Shown: positions 1-15,084 of the stretch, piece by piece | Position numbering within the stretch: position 1 is the first letter of the stretch | Layout of the letters: the number at the start of each line of letters is the position of its first letter | DNA from: Phallusia mammillata | Lineage: Eukaryota; Chordata; Ascidiacea; Phlebobranchia; Ascidiidae | Assembly: GCA_003260075.1 (NCBI GenBank) | Contig: QLIY01000182.1 | Location: 142,812-206,811, forward strand | Direction: 5' to 3' | DNA: 64,000 bases | Notes under the pieces: model-generated | What the model was told of the DNA's origin: nothing | Databases searched by the model: none | Seen by the model: only the letters and a program-made list of their open reading frames with translations | Made by a program: the position numbers and the translations under genes

Positions 1-425
1 ACGAAACGATAGTTTTCGTAACTTTTCCCTGTAGCACTGTCCAGATACAAAAGAATTTCTGAATAAATTTTCCACTACAACATTTAGGATTTATTTCACC
101 TATAAATTTGCTTGTTTATGCACATCAATGATCTGAGAACAGTTTATTACATCACATACAAGTCTAAGACATTAGATTATCCATAAACAATCGCTTTCTT
201 TCTTACACAAATAAGATTGTGGAGGCATGAGCTTTCGGAAATTACTCTGTTAATCACTAGGGACCAATGACCCTGAAACTAATTCGATAACAAAGTAAGA
301 TAAGAAATAAAAAAATGACATTTCGATATACTTTCTTGGACTGGTGCAACATGCAATATTAGGTCTTAAAACATATTTAGACATCAAAAGCCACACAGGT
401 TCCCCATCCCTGCTCTAAACTATTA

Positions 426-3455
<3,030 letters not shown>

Positions 3456-4370
3456 TGCAAAACCAACCACTTCAGCACTTAAAATAACAGCAATTACCCA
3501 AGATACATACTACATTGTTTTCTACTGGTTCAAAACCCAGTGCAGTTTAGCAAAGGGCAACTGCTAAATAGTAGAATGAGTTTAGAGATGCACCTTGTGA
3601 CCATGCAAAATCACAAAATTAAAAAAAATGAAATTACACATTTAGAATCATATACAAATATAACAGTGACTCTTGAGGTGCGGTTTTATGAAGCAAGTCA
3701 TTTTGCAATCTGTGCATTTCTTGGCCTAATGTTTTTCTCTCTCAACTAAACACATGAGATTTGATAGCAATTTAATTCTAACCAATTAACCGACCAAACA
3801 AAAAAGTTTTGGCAGTCTGGCACGGAAAATAATTGCACAAATAAACAGCAGAGAGTTACTGCCAAATAAACAATCTTCTTGAGTAGATAAGATTTATTGT
3901 ACATAATGGTAATGACATACTGTCACAATATTTTTGTTAGTTACTTGTTTCAATTAAACATGGCCCTTAATAGAGCTCTTTGATATCAGAGTTTGATAAT
4001 ATATGCGTAGGGCAACCTGAAATGTTTGCTATAGTGTCGCAACATGACAACTCTTGGACTAATTTATTTGATCATAGTTATTAGTATTTAACCTTGGTTA
4101 TCAAAGTTACTTATTTTATTCAAAAATGACACGTTGTTTAATTCTTCACAGGTTTGGAAAGTTTAATCAACCGTTTGTTAATTGCCTGGAAAGTCAAAAA
4201 CACCCAGGCACAAAAACTACAATTTGGCTTACATTTCAGAACAAAATATTACAGAACAGTTTTATCTGCAAAAAAATATTGTACCTACGCAATACAAAGT
4301 GCGGAAACAAATACAGTAACGATCTCGAACTTTTGGTCTCTAAAAAAACCTACAAAGCCAAAAAACTGTG
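3456..4370. promoter_or_regulatory. Divergent intergenic region
   Basis: About 0.9 kb between the start of the minus-strand kinase and the ATG of a plus-strand exon at 4371. It probably holds both promoters. I see no recognisable TATA or other element and no credible coding exon; the short ORFs near 3540 and 4126-4371 show no family resemblance. Confidence 0.35.
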
Positions 4371-4470
4371 ATGGCTGAGGTAGAAATAAACCTAAATGAA
4401 CTTATTCGCAGTTTTGCGTATGATGTCTCTAGTGGCCAACCGGCTTCACAGCTGATCGACTTTTGTTTTG
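4371..4470 (+). CDS. First coding exon of an unrecognised gene
   Basis: ATG at 4371 opens a 100-bp exon that ends at a good donor (ttttg|gtatgt) in phase 1. It encodes about 33 residues beginning MAEVEINLNELIRSF and continuing AYDVSSGQPASQLIDFCF, an amphipathic and soluble-looking sequence. I do not recognise the family. No following exon could be fixed. An acceptor near 5260 (tgttttaag) is followed by sequence open in all three frames, so it does not discriminate. The exon sits head-to-head with the kinase gene. It could be a chance ORF. Confidence 0.35.
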
Positions 4471-4638
4471 GTATGTTTATTTTTTTTTGTTTTTTTCTAC
4501 AGAACAAAAAACAACTGCTTTTAGCAATAAATGTAGTTTGATATCAACTAGTTAGCTGTTTTGATTAAAGTTAAGGCAACAATTTTAATTAGAAATAAAA
4601 CATTTCAAAACATAAAAACTGTCTTGGTTCAGTTAGTG

Positions 4639-5107
4639 CAGGGGTCTCCAACTCAAAGTTTGTCCAGGGCCAATTTTCGAACTGCCTTGAAGCCGTGGGC
4701 CACATAAAAAAAATTCTTTTAAAGTCCTTGATACTGCACGCTACACCACTCTAGGCCAGCTTTTTCCAAACCAAAGTCTTTCTTTGGTCCTTTAGTGATT
4801 AGAGGCGCTATTTTCGTTGACCTCCAAGAGGTTATGTCTTTACAATCTAACTTGCGTGTTCAAGGCTTTTTCATTTCACCAAAAGTATCAATGAAAGTAA
4901 TTGTTTGCGCATAATTTCCTATCTTAGTTTTGGGGGGGGGGCCTACTCAAGTGTCAATTAAATGTTGGTTGGCCTTCATAAACGTAAACGTTTCTCATCC
5001 ACAAGCTGAACTTATACAGTAAACACAAAGAACTAAACGGATTATAAAGTTTACACTTGATGATCAGACTTAGAACTGGCCCGCGAGCCGCGTGTTGTAG
5101 ACCCCTG
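4639..5107. mobile_element. hAT-type non-autonomous element
   Basis: A 469-bp element with inverted ends caggggtctccaact and a right end reading tgtagacccctg. The flanking 8-mers agttagtg and gtttagtg match at 6 of 8 positions. It has no coding capacity and contains an internal run of ten G. Confidence 0.8.
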
Positions 5108-5830
5108 GTTTAGTGCACTGTTCTCTGTGAACAGAGATCAGTGGTTTGGTGCCGTTGCTTCACGCACCAATAGAACCCACATAAGATAATGTTTTGGGGG
5201 GGGGGGTAAAACTGTCGACTGATAGTGATGTAAAGTTACACATGTCCGGAAAAACTGTTTTAAGGATCGAAGCAAATGCACTATGCGATTAATTTGCATG
5301 GAAAGATTTTGCAACCACCGAAAGCACTCTATACCATACCAAAGAGAGCGCAGATACGAAATTAGGCATTTTAAGGTGTCGTGATGAAAGATCCCAACAT
5401 TTTTTACAACAGGTTTCAAAGCAGGCTATTGTAAATATTGTTTTGACAGACATAAAAATACAACTATTGCGTTATTATGTTAGAAGGAAGCTTTTTAGTG
5501 TGTTTAATGGAGTAGGTCAAGCAAACAAATCAGTTGGTAGCATACATTTGGAGACGAATTAGTCACTTTAAACCTGAGTTGCCACAAAGCCCAATATATA
5601 CAATAGCAATGCGTGAAATGACTGCATCGAAACCAAAGCCGCAAATAGAAAAAAAACTATTGGCGGAAGTACGCTATAGAAGTCTATATCCATGGAGCCA
5701 TCCCACAAAACGATATATTCTCTGTTTGGCAAGACTTTCTCATTAAATTAGACATCAGATTATATTCTTAATTTTAAAATTTGTTGTTTTGATCCACCAC
5801 ACAAAAAACAAAGAGTCGGCTTTTGAAACA
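5108..5830. other. Intergenic region, no gene seen
   Basis: No supported gene. It contains a G homopolymer near 5192 inside otherwise unique sequence. ORFs on both strands here show no splice-site support or family resemblance. Confidence 0.4.
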
Positions 5831-8095
5831 TCAATAGTGGCTGCTAGACATAGGGGGTTCAGCGTCAATCTCCACTTCGTCGTAGTTAGGCAGCGTGTTT
5901 GCATGTTGAGCGGAAGGCGATACGACCCTAAACGCAGGGATGTTGATCGCGCTGATGTTTCCATATTTTCGAGCAAACTGCTGACCGAATTTCCTGCTGT
6001 TTCCTTTAACTAGGCTCTTAACTGAGCGTACGAACTTGAAAGGTCCTGACATGTTTTCATCTGGGGCAACATCGTCATACATGGGGTTTTCCGATGCTCC
6101 GGCACTTGCTGGTGGGGGAAAAGGGGGTCGGTCCTTTACTGGTTGGCACTGGTCGTAAAAGTGATCACTTCTCTTTCTGTTTGATGGACTCATTTTCCTT
6201 CAATTAGTTTAAGTTTTAATAATTTCAAAAACAATTTTGGGTTTGTTAAGCTTCCCCTTTACTAGCATGGTTCTACAACCGTCTTTCAAACATCCGAACA
6301 TATAACAGTGCGCGCAGGTCAAAATATGGGCCTTCTACGTACATTACAACACTTACTTCTGTCTTGCGTTAACTGGTGGGGAAGGAGGGGGATAAGAAGG
6401 AGTTGATTGTATTTCAATGTGATGTGGCCGTTCATCCCCGTTCGTGCTGTTTGGTACAAAACTTTATTCAAAAAAACAAGTTTAATAAGGCTATTAAACA
6501 GGCTTTACATATACAATTTCCTTACGCTGTGATGTTTGGATCTGTTTCCGTTTCTTCGAATGTGCCTAACTTTTCAGTGTATCTCATTTTCTTGGCTTGT
6601 TCTTATAAAACAGCGTATTAAAACTTCCTAAAACATTTCATTTTAACACCAAGGATAATTACCTTCGGTCAAATCTTGAAGTTCGTCGATTTTTCTTTCG
6701 AGGTTGTTAGTTTTACGTCTGGCCAGACAAGCTACAAGAACTATTACCAATACAACAACAACTCCGCTGACAACCGGCCAGATGTAAAACTGTAAAAAGT
6801 CGGTCCAAATTGTGGGCTGTAATGGGATGACTTCAAAATTATTTGACTGGCGACACGAGCCGTTGGGGCGATAAAGTAAAAGTGTGTAATTTCCAAAGTC
6901 AGTTGGTTTTACCTGTAAAAATGCAAAACGTAGTTATTATCAAACAATGGCAATTAAATAGACATGCAAGTCTGATTTAAAAAACGATTTGATAAAAAAA
7001 GTAAGTAGACAACTTTTATAACTAACTTTCAAAAAATGCAGAAAGAACGTATTGTTGATCAAGTAGAAATTTTGTAGTGCGTCTGAAATTTAAAAAAAGC
7101 ACAGTATTTGTAAAAGCAATGTTACAAATGCATTTTGAAATAGACAAAATCAACATACACTCTGAGCGCTATAACTTGTTTAAACATTTTAGCTATTAAC
7201 CTTCTGTTAGTCATTTAACGCGCTAGACCATCAGGGGTCGGCAACCTTTTAGGTGACGCGTGCCAATTTACTAGTTGTTTCCGTGTGTTAATGACCTCGC
7301 GTGCCAACGTTTTTCTAAAAATCTAAATAATAGTGGTTATCAATAATAAAGAGAAAGCAGAGTGTTTTGTGCATGTAAGGTTGAATTTTATGACAATGAC
7401 ATGACAAAAAACTGAAAACAAGCAGTGTAACAGGTTAAATTGTTACTTCAATATAAACACGCAAACCGTTTGGCGTGCCATGAAAAACCACCAAAGTTGG
7501 CACGCGTGCCAGGGGTTGCCGACCCCTGCGCTAGGCTATAGTTATGATAAACTTTCAAAACGAGAGTGTAACACAACATTTTCAACATTTTTTGTTGGAA
7601 ACTAGACAATTACTTACTGTTGTTGAACATGAGGGTACTGCGGCACATTTGATTGTTGCGGATTGTTAGATTCAATGGAAACCCGATGAAAGCTTCTTTC
7701 CCCACCTCGATTGGTTTAACTTTGACCGTAAAAGACTGATTGCAGTCTGAAAAAGGTGAAAAAATGAGTTTTTGTTCGGTTTCCAAGAGTTATAATCCGA
7801 AAATTCATTTTTTTGTCCAAAATATTCATGAAAAGAAGCGACTCATAAAAACAAACGCGTGTATCGAGTTAGACCAGCGGTTCTCAAACTTTTAATCTTG
7901 TTTGTGACGTAATAAATTGCCCTTGAAACATTCCCACGCAATCTTACGAATCTAAACTAAATCCATTCTTCATGTTGTTGTGGGAATACGTTCAAAAAGA
8001 ATAAATAACTTTTAGTTGGTAATTTGACAGTTATTTTGCCAAGGTATTAGTTTTATCTATATATTTAGCTTGGACCGCGAGTGCTGGGAACCGCT

Positions 8096-8147
<52 letters not shown>

Positions 8148-8438
8148 AGACCGATAGATCTTCTTCCGCCTATTTAGGCAGTTAAGAAAGGATCCCAAAC
8201 CGGGAAGTCAACTTATAGGGACCATGGAAAGCATTTAGCCCTAATTTGTGGTTGAACTAAACAATTCTTTTACACATTTCTACCCAAACAAGACGCATTT
8301 GAATGTTTTTATCACATGTGCGTTTGATCTGAATAATCACGGTGTGCAAAACAAAATACAATCTTCAGTAAACTTACTTTGTGCATTCAACATTTCCGGA
8401 ATGAGAAACAGAACAAATATGGTCGCGACAAAAAACAT
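5831..8438 (-). CDS. Single-pass receptor with Ig-like ectodomain and tyrosine-bearing tail
   Basis: Six coding exons: 8438-8378, 7746-7618, 7082-7027, 6912-6663, 6565-6526 and 6197-5831. Phases 1,1,0,1,2 join exactly to give 300 aa. Residues 1-19 (MFFVATIFVLFLIPEMLNA) form a signal peptide. Residues 20 to about 122 make one Ig-like region with several N-glycosylation sequons and a DFGNYTL strand-F motif, in which the usual cysteine is replaced by leucine. A transmembrane helix (WPVVSGVVVVLVIVLVACLA) at about 127-146 is followed by a basic stop-transfer. The tail of about 154 aa has a proline stretch PPFPPP, an NPXY-type NPMYDDV (Y219), YGNI (Y257) and YDEV (Y284). The layout suggests a surface receptor signalling through SH2/PTB adaptors; that role is inferred. 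I do not recognise a named orthologue. The 40-bp fifth exon was placed by phase and splice sites only. Confidence 0.72.
7232..7528. mobile_element. hAT-type element, caggggtcggcaacc ends
   Basis: A 297-bp element with ends caggggtcggcaacc and ggttgccgacccctg, in the receptor gene intron between 7618 and 7082. The 8-mers cgctagac (7221-7228) and cgctaggc (7529-7536) match at 7 of 8, but three extra bases separate the left 8-mer from the TIR. Confidence 0.82.
7875..8096. mobile_element. hAT-type element abutting the G48 tract
   Basis: A 222-bp element in receptor intron 1. The left end is cagcggttctcaaac and the right end gtgctgggaaccgctg, directly followed by gag and then 48 G. No target duplication is seen next to the right end. 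The 7-mer gtagacc immediately after the G tract resembles the left flank gttagacc, as if the homopolymer had been placed between element and flank. Confidence 0.75.
8099..8146. repeat. Poly-G tract, 48 bp
   Basis: An uninterrupted run of 48 G in receptor intron 1, two bases after a hAT right end. Its length is extreme for an AT-rich genome. It may be a gap-filling or sequencing product. Confidence 0.95.
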
Positions 8439-9426
8439 TCCGATCCCCAATGCAATCTTCTCCAACCAACAAATATTACATAAAAAATTTCTGGTTTAAT
8501 ATTTGTTATTAGTTATTACAGGTATCTGTTCGTTTTACAACTTTAAACTAAATGCAATTTATATAACCAGGACGCAGAAAGGCGTTTTGTGACAAATCCA
8601 GTTACTCCCTTTAACCACAAATTTAATTAACAGGCGTTTTTCAATATATGTCCTTGAACTTGTTGTTATTCATATCACATTGGATGAAAACATTGTTTTA
8701 AGATAACACCCGAATCTGCCACTTTGATCTCATCAAGCGCAAACACCAACATTCTCACTGTACTATTTAAAACATCCACACAAAATACCCCATACGAAGC
8801 CATCACAACATGAGCAACCAAAACTGCGTTGGTCACAGTACTTATGATTGTAACTCGTACTGCCCTTTTTACAACATAGAAATTATAAATACGGCGACCC
8901 AAATTTAATTCAATGCCTATAGTTGTGCAATCAGCCCTGTCCCTTTATCTCTCTGATACTAAGGTAAGGAAAGTACAATGTTATTTCTATCGAAGGAAGC
9001 CTGACGTAGACGCCAACGAAGTGTCTTTGGTGATGGAGTGGTTGACTTCCGGCATTTGTTGCGTACCAAGTACTTTATATTTACGCATAAACGTTTTAAT
9101 GCGAAACCCTTTCGGTAACAGGGAAAAGGACTTGGTAATGTTTTGCAAACAATGTTCTGATTTAATAATTTCGCAGTGTTATAGACTACAGTTTAAGAAA
9201 ACAAGAAAAAGAAACAACAGACGTGATGTTGTATTTGTACAAAGCGATGTATTTACTACTTTCACGAACAGACTTCGACATTTCACACTGCTGGCACCAT
9301 TCCACACCTAACACTTCCGCTTCTTATCGTTGCGTTTTAAGGCTAGTATTTACAAGGCGTAAAGTTTAAACAATACTGAGAAATGTCGTCATAGTAATTT
9401 TAAACAAAACTGACTCATCCTGAGGG
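8439..9426. other. Intergenic region upstream of the receptor gene
   Basis: Between the start of the receptor gene and the 3' end of the cystin-like gene, both on the minus strand. A 132-codon plus-strand ORF (8913-9311) has no recognised similarity and no splice support. Nothing else is supported. Confidence 0.4.
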
Positions 9427-11073
9427 TTAACCAAAACAATGTCCGAACTCCCGTTCAATCTCAGCCATAAGGCTTACATCATAATCATCGTACAGCTGTT
9501 GTCCACGTGATCTTGATTTCCGAAGATGCAAACTACTTTTCTTTTCTTTATCAGAATCAATGTTTTCGTTGTTGCTAGAAAAACCTAGTATCTTTTTTAT
9601 TCTTCGGCTTTTTGACAATCGTGGAGCTGGCAAAGGTTGTCGATTTGAGCGGAGTTGAACAGTCAGTTGTGAAATTGCCATTTTGGTATCGGTACACAAT
9701 TGTTGAACTTCATTTTTGCCAAAGACTTCCAATGCAAGACGATCGACCTCTGGCAAAATTCCTTGACAGCATTGTGGTTTCTCCGTGCCAATCTGTATCG
9801 AAACTCAATTACTAGGTTAAATAATTTATAGGCAATACACTAAAACATAGCTTGCGCTCCTACCATAGAGCTTATATTGTGGCATCCAAAACAGTAAACA
9901 CAGCTGGGACCGGTAATTACATCAGTTTACGTTAATAAATCTGATAATCTATATCAGTGGTTCTCAAACTTTTTTATTGTCGGGGCCAAATGGTATTTTT
10001 TAAGTGTGTAGAGAGCCGCAAAAAAACGAAACCTTAAGAAAATCACTAAAGATTATTACTTTGAAAGCTAAAATAGCAATGTTTGGTGGTTTTCTGAGGT
10101 CTGGTGCGAGCCGCAAAATAAGTAGTTGGGAGCCGAATGCGGCCCCGAAAACCGAGTTTGAGAACCACTGATCTATATTGATAAATTCTTTAGGACAGGG
10201 ATTTGTTGGCAGTTTTACCGAACGCTCCAAAGGTATACTTGAGTGCACGAAAATAAGTGTAATTTTCACCAGGTGCTTACCTGAACCTGGGTGGAGCATC
10301 GCATGCCGGTACAACTAGTTACTGTCGTGTTTGTTCCATTCCCCCTGCTGTGTGATTCACTTTGTTTGCAGGTGGATACTTTATGCAATAACCGCGGTTT
10401 GGGAACAGGGTAATAATGGTCGCTCTACATGAAAGTAACGGGTTTAACTTTATCACAAAAAATGGTTGTTATGTATGTTATTTTTTTAATTCGAGGACAC
10501 TGTCTATTTATAATACCATACGTAGATAAAAAAGGTGAATTGACGTGCACCCCTTTTTGCCAACAGTTTGCATACGCTAGGTGATATAGTACAGTAAAAA
10601 CAACACACTTTTCTGCTTTTTTATTTTTACATTATTCGCATTTACCGTTGTCATGCACAAGTTTATTTCTCTTACAAACATTTAACGTAAAACAACATTA
10701 TGGCAGAATACAATTTATGAAAAAGTCTTACCTTGATATTTTTGTCGCACAGTGCCTTATTACAATTGTTGTTGCTGCTGTGTCTGGTTGGTTTTAAACG
10801 TTGTTTTCCCATCATTAGGTCAGCAGCGGTCACGCCATGTCGCGTATCATCAGCTATCATACCTGGCCCCACCCAATCGTCACCATCTTTTTGAGATTTC
10901 AAAATCGATTTTTTCTTTCCATTGTTATTGTTGTCCGAACGTTCTGAATTAGGTGAGGAATCGTCGATAGATTTTACTGATTTTGAAAGAGATTTTTGAT
11001 GTCCTTCTGTTATCTGTTCCTCGTTATTTACAGTTTTCTTTATTTTCTTTACCTTTGTATTTCCAGATCCCAT
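9427..11073 (-). CDS. Cystin-like N-myristoylated ciliary protein
   Basis: Three exons are proposed: 11073-10732, 10314-10281 and 9803-9427, with phases 0 and 1, giving 250 aa. The N-terminus MGSGNTKVKK is a textbook N-myristoylation site (Gly2, Thr6) followed by a lysine cluster. The middle is low-complexity, Ser/Asn/Lys-rich and hydrophilic. The C-terminus LYDDYDVSLMAEIEREF closely resembles the conserved end of vertebrate cystin (CYS1), which is attached to the ciliary membrane by its acyl group. Cystin is shorter (about 160 aa in mammals). The 34-bp middle exon and the exact third-exon acceptor are chosen by phase and are less certain than exon 1 and the terminal exon. A small hAT element sits in intron 2. 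Confidence 0.62.
9955..10170. mobile_element. hAT-type MITE, cagtggttctcaaac family, copy 1
   Basis: A 216-bp element with inverted ends cagtggttctcaaac and gtttgagaaccactg and a perfect 8-bp duplication atctatat (9947-9954 and 10171-10178). Nearly identical to 18018-18234 in the opposite orientation. It lies in the intron of the cystin-like gene. Confidence 0.93.
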
Positions 11074-11901
11074 AATGCTATGATATCTATCTTATCTGGA
11101 TATTTTCGTTCTACTGATATGTTCTATTCTTTTCTTCTTTTTTGTGAAAGCAACCCTTTTAAAATTCGCTATTATTCGCTTTTTTACATTCGGAGCAATA
11201 ATGACTGCTTGTACGCAGTAGCATTATGAGAACACTCGAATGAACCGAAAACTCCTTGTGGGCTCCTAACGATATGAATATTACATGAAGCAAGCGTCCT
11301 CGCATCCTTGCAACGTAAAATGTTAACATGCTTGCATGCTTGAACGCGACAGTCGCATAAACATATAGTCAAGACCGTTCGTGAAAACGATATGCCTCGT
11401 CGCGAATTTTGCATGAAATCCAACGTGCGACTGCTTTCTACAACTACAAAATTAATGACCAAAACAACAAAGTGCGTGAGAGCGTTACTAGTTAAATTAT
11501 ATGTCACATTCTCACGTCCTTTAGCAATAAAATAGTGTTTTCTGTTAACACACATCTCAACCCTAAAAAAACGTTGGTTTATTGTTTGTTGAAACATTAT
11601 TAAACCCATTGAGCAGTGGTGTCGGGTCTTTGCTGGTACCGTCCAACAACAAAAGATGTGGACAGTGCTGCGGTAAGATCGAGCCAGACGATACGCAATA
11701 AACTCTACAATTTTGACCAAAGTTCAAGTCCTTGAACCAACATACCATGTACAAAGAGAATCGAGCCGAAAGCAAACTTACAAACAGCCTGCTCGACCAT
11801 GCAGAACGGCTCGATTTTCCAACAAAGCTTCCATGTTGGTAATGTTTGTCGTTGACAGGGATTTACTGAAAGAAAGTTGAGGGTCACAGTTCTAGAGTTA
11901 C
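11074..11901. promoter_or_regulatory. Divergent intergenic region, cystin-like / UNC93A-like
   Basis: About 0.8 kb between two divergently transcribed genes, likely containing both promoters. A 178-codon minus-strand ORF (11184-11720) starts at a non-ATG codon and resembles nothing known to me. No clear regulatory motif was identified. Confidence 0.35.
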
Positions 11902-14424
11902 ATGGTCAAAATGCCCAAACGATTTCGTCGCAACAAAATGCTTTTGTGCTTTATTTTTCTGCTCAATCAGTCTGCCTTTTCAACCTTGGAAAGTAAGTAG
12001 GTAATTCAGTACTGGTTCCAATTGTTAAATATTACTTTTAAGTAGTCTCTATTCAACTATAAAAAGTCTAAAAAAGGATACTTGTACGTTTGTCCTTTGT
12101 GTACATCAACTCATATTTGTTGTGTAGGTTATTTTCTTTTCCTTTGGCACTATGATGTTGTAACTTGAACATGGTGAAGTTAGACGTTCTTACATTTGCA
12201 GGCCTACAGAGCTCATTGAACCAAAGCAAAGGAACAAATGCGCTAGCAGTGTTATATGTGTGCATGGTCCTTTCAGCACTTCTTTTACCATCGTTTGTTA
12301 TCAGCAAATACGGTTGCAAAAAGTGCTTTCTTGGCTCCCTTGCTGCATACGGATTGTATATCATTGGTATGTTGTAGACGTTTGTTCATCCTTGAACTAA
12401 AATAGTCAAATTGTTAGACATTTAATGGCTGTGACAAGATTGCTTTGTTTGTTGTAATTACATATATATAGTCTACAATAAATATGTTAGAGTTTAGGGT
12501 CAGTTTTGAATAAATGTTGTATGGCATTAGCGCTTACAAAAGCATTAAAAATACCCAAATAATCTAACAAAAGATTACTTATTTCCAGCGAATTTTTATC
12601 CCAGCTCTTACACACTTATTCCCGCGGCAGCATTGCTTGGTATTGGATCCGGAATCTATTGGCCAACAGCTTTTGCCTACGTCACTCGCATGTCCAGCCA
12701 TGCGTCGCCAAATGACTTTGCAGAATTTAAACGCATCAACAAAAATACTTTTGCAACCTTTTTTATGTTCGTGTATTGCTCTATGGTGGTTGGAAGTGCT
12801 GTCACTATTGCAATGCTGTTTACCGTTTCATCAATTGAAGATGCGTTAGGATCTAATTCAAACAATAGTTCAGTAAACGCCACCGAAACAATGAACAAAA
12901 CTTGTGGTTTGTTTTATGAGAATCATGCACCTCCAAATAAAGGGACCGCGATGAGTATAAGCAATTTGACACTTTATATCATTCTGTCGGGATTTTTTCT
13001 TCTCAATGCATCATCGATGGTGTTAAGCTCTTGTTTAGACGATTATCCCGAACATATCATACCCTCTCCACAACCCGAAGCTGTTAAATTTTCGTCCGGC
13101 TTAAGTGACGAAGAAAAGAACGTGGTCGCTTCAGAAGATAACACTCCTGATGTACAAGAGCAAAATACCGAAGGAGATAAAATAAGCAGAGAGAAACATC
13201 CGTTAGGGCCCCTCAAAGCAACGTTTAGGCTGCTGGCCAGCGACCTTGTAGCGATATTGTTGCTTCCACACACCATCCACATTGGCATGGGTCAGGCGTT
13301 CCTGAGAGGAACTTATTTTGGCAACTGGATTTCTTGTAACTTTGGTGAGTATTGGTTGCTTTGGTGTGCTAAAATAATCTTTTTTACTGGTTTGATGTGC
13401 TGGGATGCTTAAATTACAACTGAAAGGACTTTTGCCAGGATTTATGATTTTTGTTGCCTGTTAAAAGTTATTTTGTCCTTTAAAAAATTCTTTTGTGTTA
13501 ATCATTTGTTCTAGAGTAATGGTCAAACTACTTCAAGCTTAAAGCACACTTTAACGGCGCACTTTGCCGTACAAACAATTGACACCCTTGATGTAATATG
13601 TGAAACTGACTGCTGTTGGTAACAAATAAGAATAACATGAGGTTCTAGCGCTGTCACGATCAACCGAATCATGTTATCAAGTCAGTCATAAAAGAAACGA
13701 TACACGTTACTAATATTTTTTGGTGCGTACTTTGAATATAGGCAATTTTTTTTTAAATGGTCGATTAGATCCGTGTTTTAGACACAATCGATCGTTTTTT
13801 ATCGTGACCTTTTCAACTACAGACACATTAAACCACATAACAGTTTAAATTTATACAGCGGGTCATAACGCATCAGTCACATGTGCATAAAACACTCCAA
13901 GTATCTTATTAAGTTCATTGGTGTATAGTTCCCGCGAATAATTCAGGGCTTTTTCTTTTGCTGCAGGATTATATTACGTTTCGTACATGATGCTGGTCTT
14001 TTCCGTGACTTCCCTGTTGACTAGCTATACATCCGCCAAACTGCTGGCTATATTCAACCATCGCGTCTTGTTTGGCGTGTCAGTGTTCTTGGAACTGTCT
14101 GTTTTAATTACCTTGCTGTTGTGGCAGACGAGTGACACCGTTTGGCCTTTTTTTCTTGTCACCATGGCACTCGGAGTTAGTCGATCTCTACTGAAAACTC
14201 AAACTCCAAGTTTGTTTGCGAGTTTTTTCCACCACAAACAAAATCAGGCAGCATCCTTACAATCTTCTTCTGAAGCAATCGGTGTATCAATAACCTTTGG
14301 CCTTATGTCTTGTCTTTTCCCCATTTCTTTTGTCGTACTTCTACTTGTGATGTCGTTGCTCGCATACGTAATGGTAAACGTTTGCACACTGATCCGGAAC
14401 AAACCGTTCCGAAAGATTAGTTAG
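11902..14424 (+). CDS. UNC93A-like membrane protein, paralogue 1
   Basis: Four exons: 11902-11992, 12202-12366, 12589-13344 and 13967-14424. All introns are phase 1, giving 489 aa plus stop. The first helix (MLLCFIFLLNQSAFSTL) runs into LQSSLNQSKGTNALAVLY, matching the helix 1 to 2 region of UNC93 proteins (LQSSL...G..AL..LY). Exon 3 has YTLIPAAALLGIGSGIYWPT, the UNC93 helix 4 signature, and a glycosylated loop. Exon 4 has four to five helices with LLKTQTPSLFASFF in place of the usual WQTQNNALYG. The family adopts the major-facilitator fold and includes worm unc-93 (K channel regulation) and UNC93B1 (TLR trafficking); UNC93A has no settled function, so none is assigned here. The start is at the only ATG before the signal-anchor-like helix. 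A second paralogue of the same exon plan lies 5 kb downstream. Confidence 0.9.
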
Positions 14425-15084
14425 AGGACGTTGGTAGGCTTATTGAGTTGTACCCGAAGTAATTAGTATATATATATATATATAGGTTACCTTTAAAAGT
14501 GCGATTTAACGGTCCGAAAAATTGTTTGGTTAATTTTGTATGCTTGATCAATTTGTTTTGTTTTTTGCCCCAGTGTAATTTCAGCCGGCAGCAATTAGGC
14601 TGGCAAGTGTCAACGATCGTAAAATTAATTTTTAATTCATGTTTTTTTCTTGCTGTTTCAACAAGAATTATGTAAATGAACTCGTGCGGGCCGGAAACGT
14701 TTGCACTTTATTTTCTGACTTTTTTGTGTCAATTGTTGTTGTCACAACATCGTGTATTGTGGACAGGTTCTGCGCCCCAGAACTTGTGTTACAAAGCCCC
14801 TTTTTATTTCCTTCGTAAAGTGTCAAATTTATCGCGTTTCACTCGGTGCAGCCACAAAGATTTTATCTGTATAAGAACTGGCGAAGGCGAACAGCGAGGT
14901 ACAGGTTTGGACCCTAATCAAGGTTATGTGAGCTTTAAAGCGATACCCCTTTATCTTAACAGAAGTAATTGAAACCTCGCGCCAGGGAAGTGCTACGGTT
15001 AGTTGCATTCCGCTTTTTTGTGTTAAGTAATTGCAGAGCATTGACTTCAAAACAAGTTTCAAAATCATAACTGTTCGACTAGAG
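14425..15084. other. 3' flank of UNC93A-like gene 1
   Basis: No gene seen. It contains a (TA)n run of about 18 bp at 14467-14484. Confidence 0.5.

Noticed and set aside
4920-5210. G runs near 4932 and 5192 as further members of the duplication pattern
   Set aside because: Flanking sequences are not duplicated.
8913-9311. 132-codon plus-strand ORF
   Set aside because: No similarity, no neighbouring exon with matching phase, and a composition typical of random reading.
10000-10314. Similar ORFs at 10000-10314 (-) and 17994-18188 (+)
   Set aside because: Their similarity comes entirely from the two copies of the same MITE; they are not genes.
11184-11720. 178-codon minus-strand ORF
   Set aside because: Starts at a non-ATG codon, lies in a divergent promoter region, has no splice support and resembles no family. 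Likely chance.
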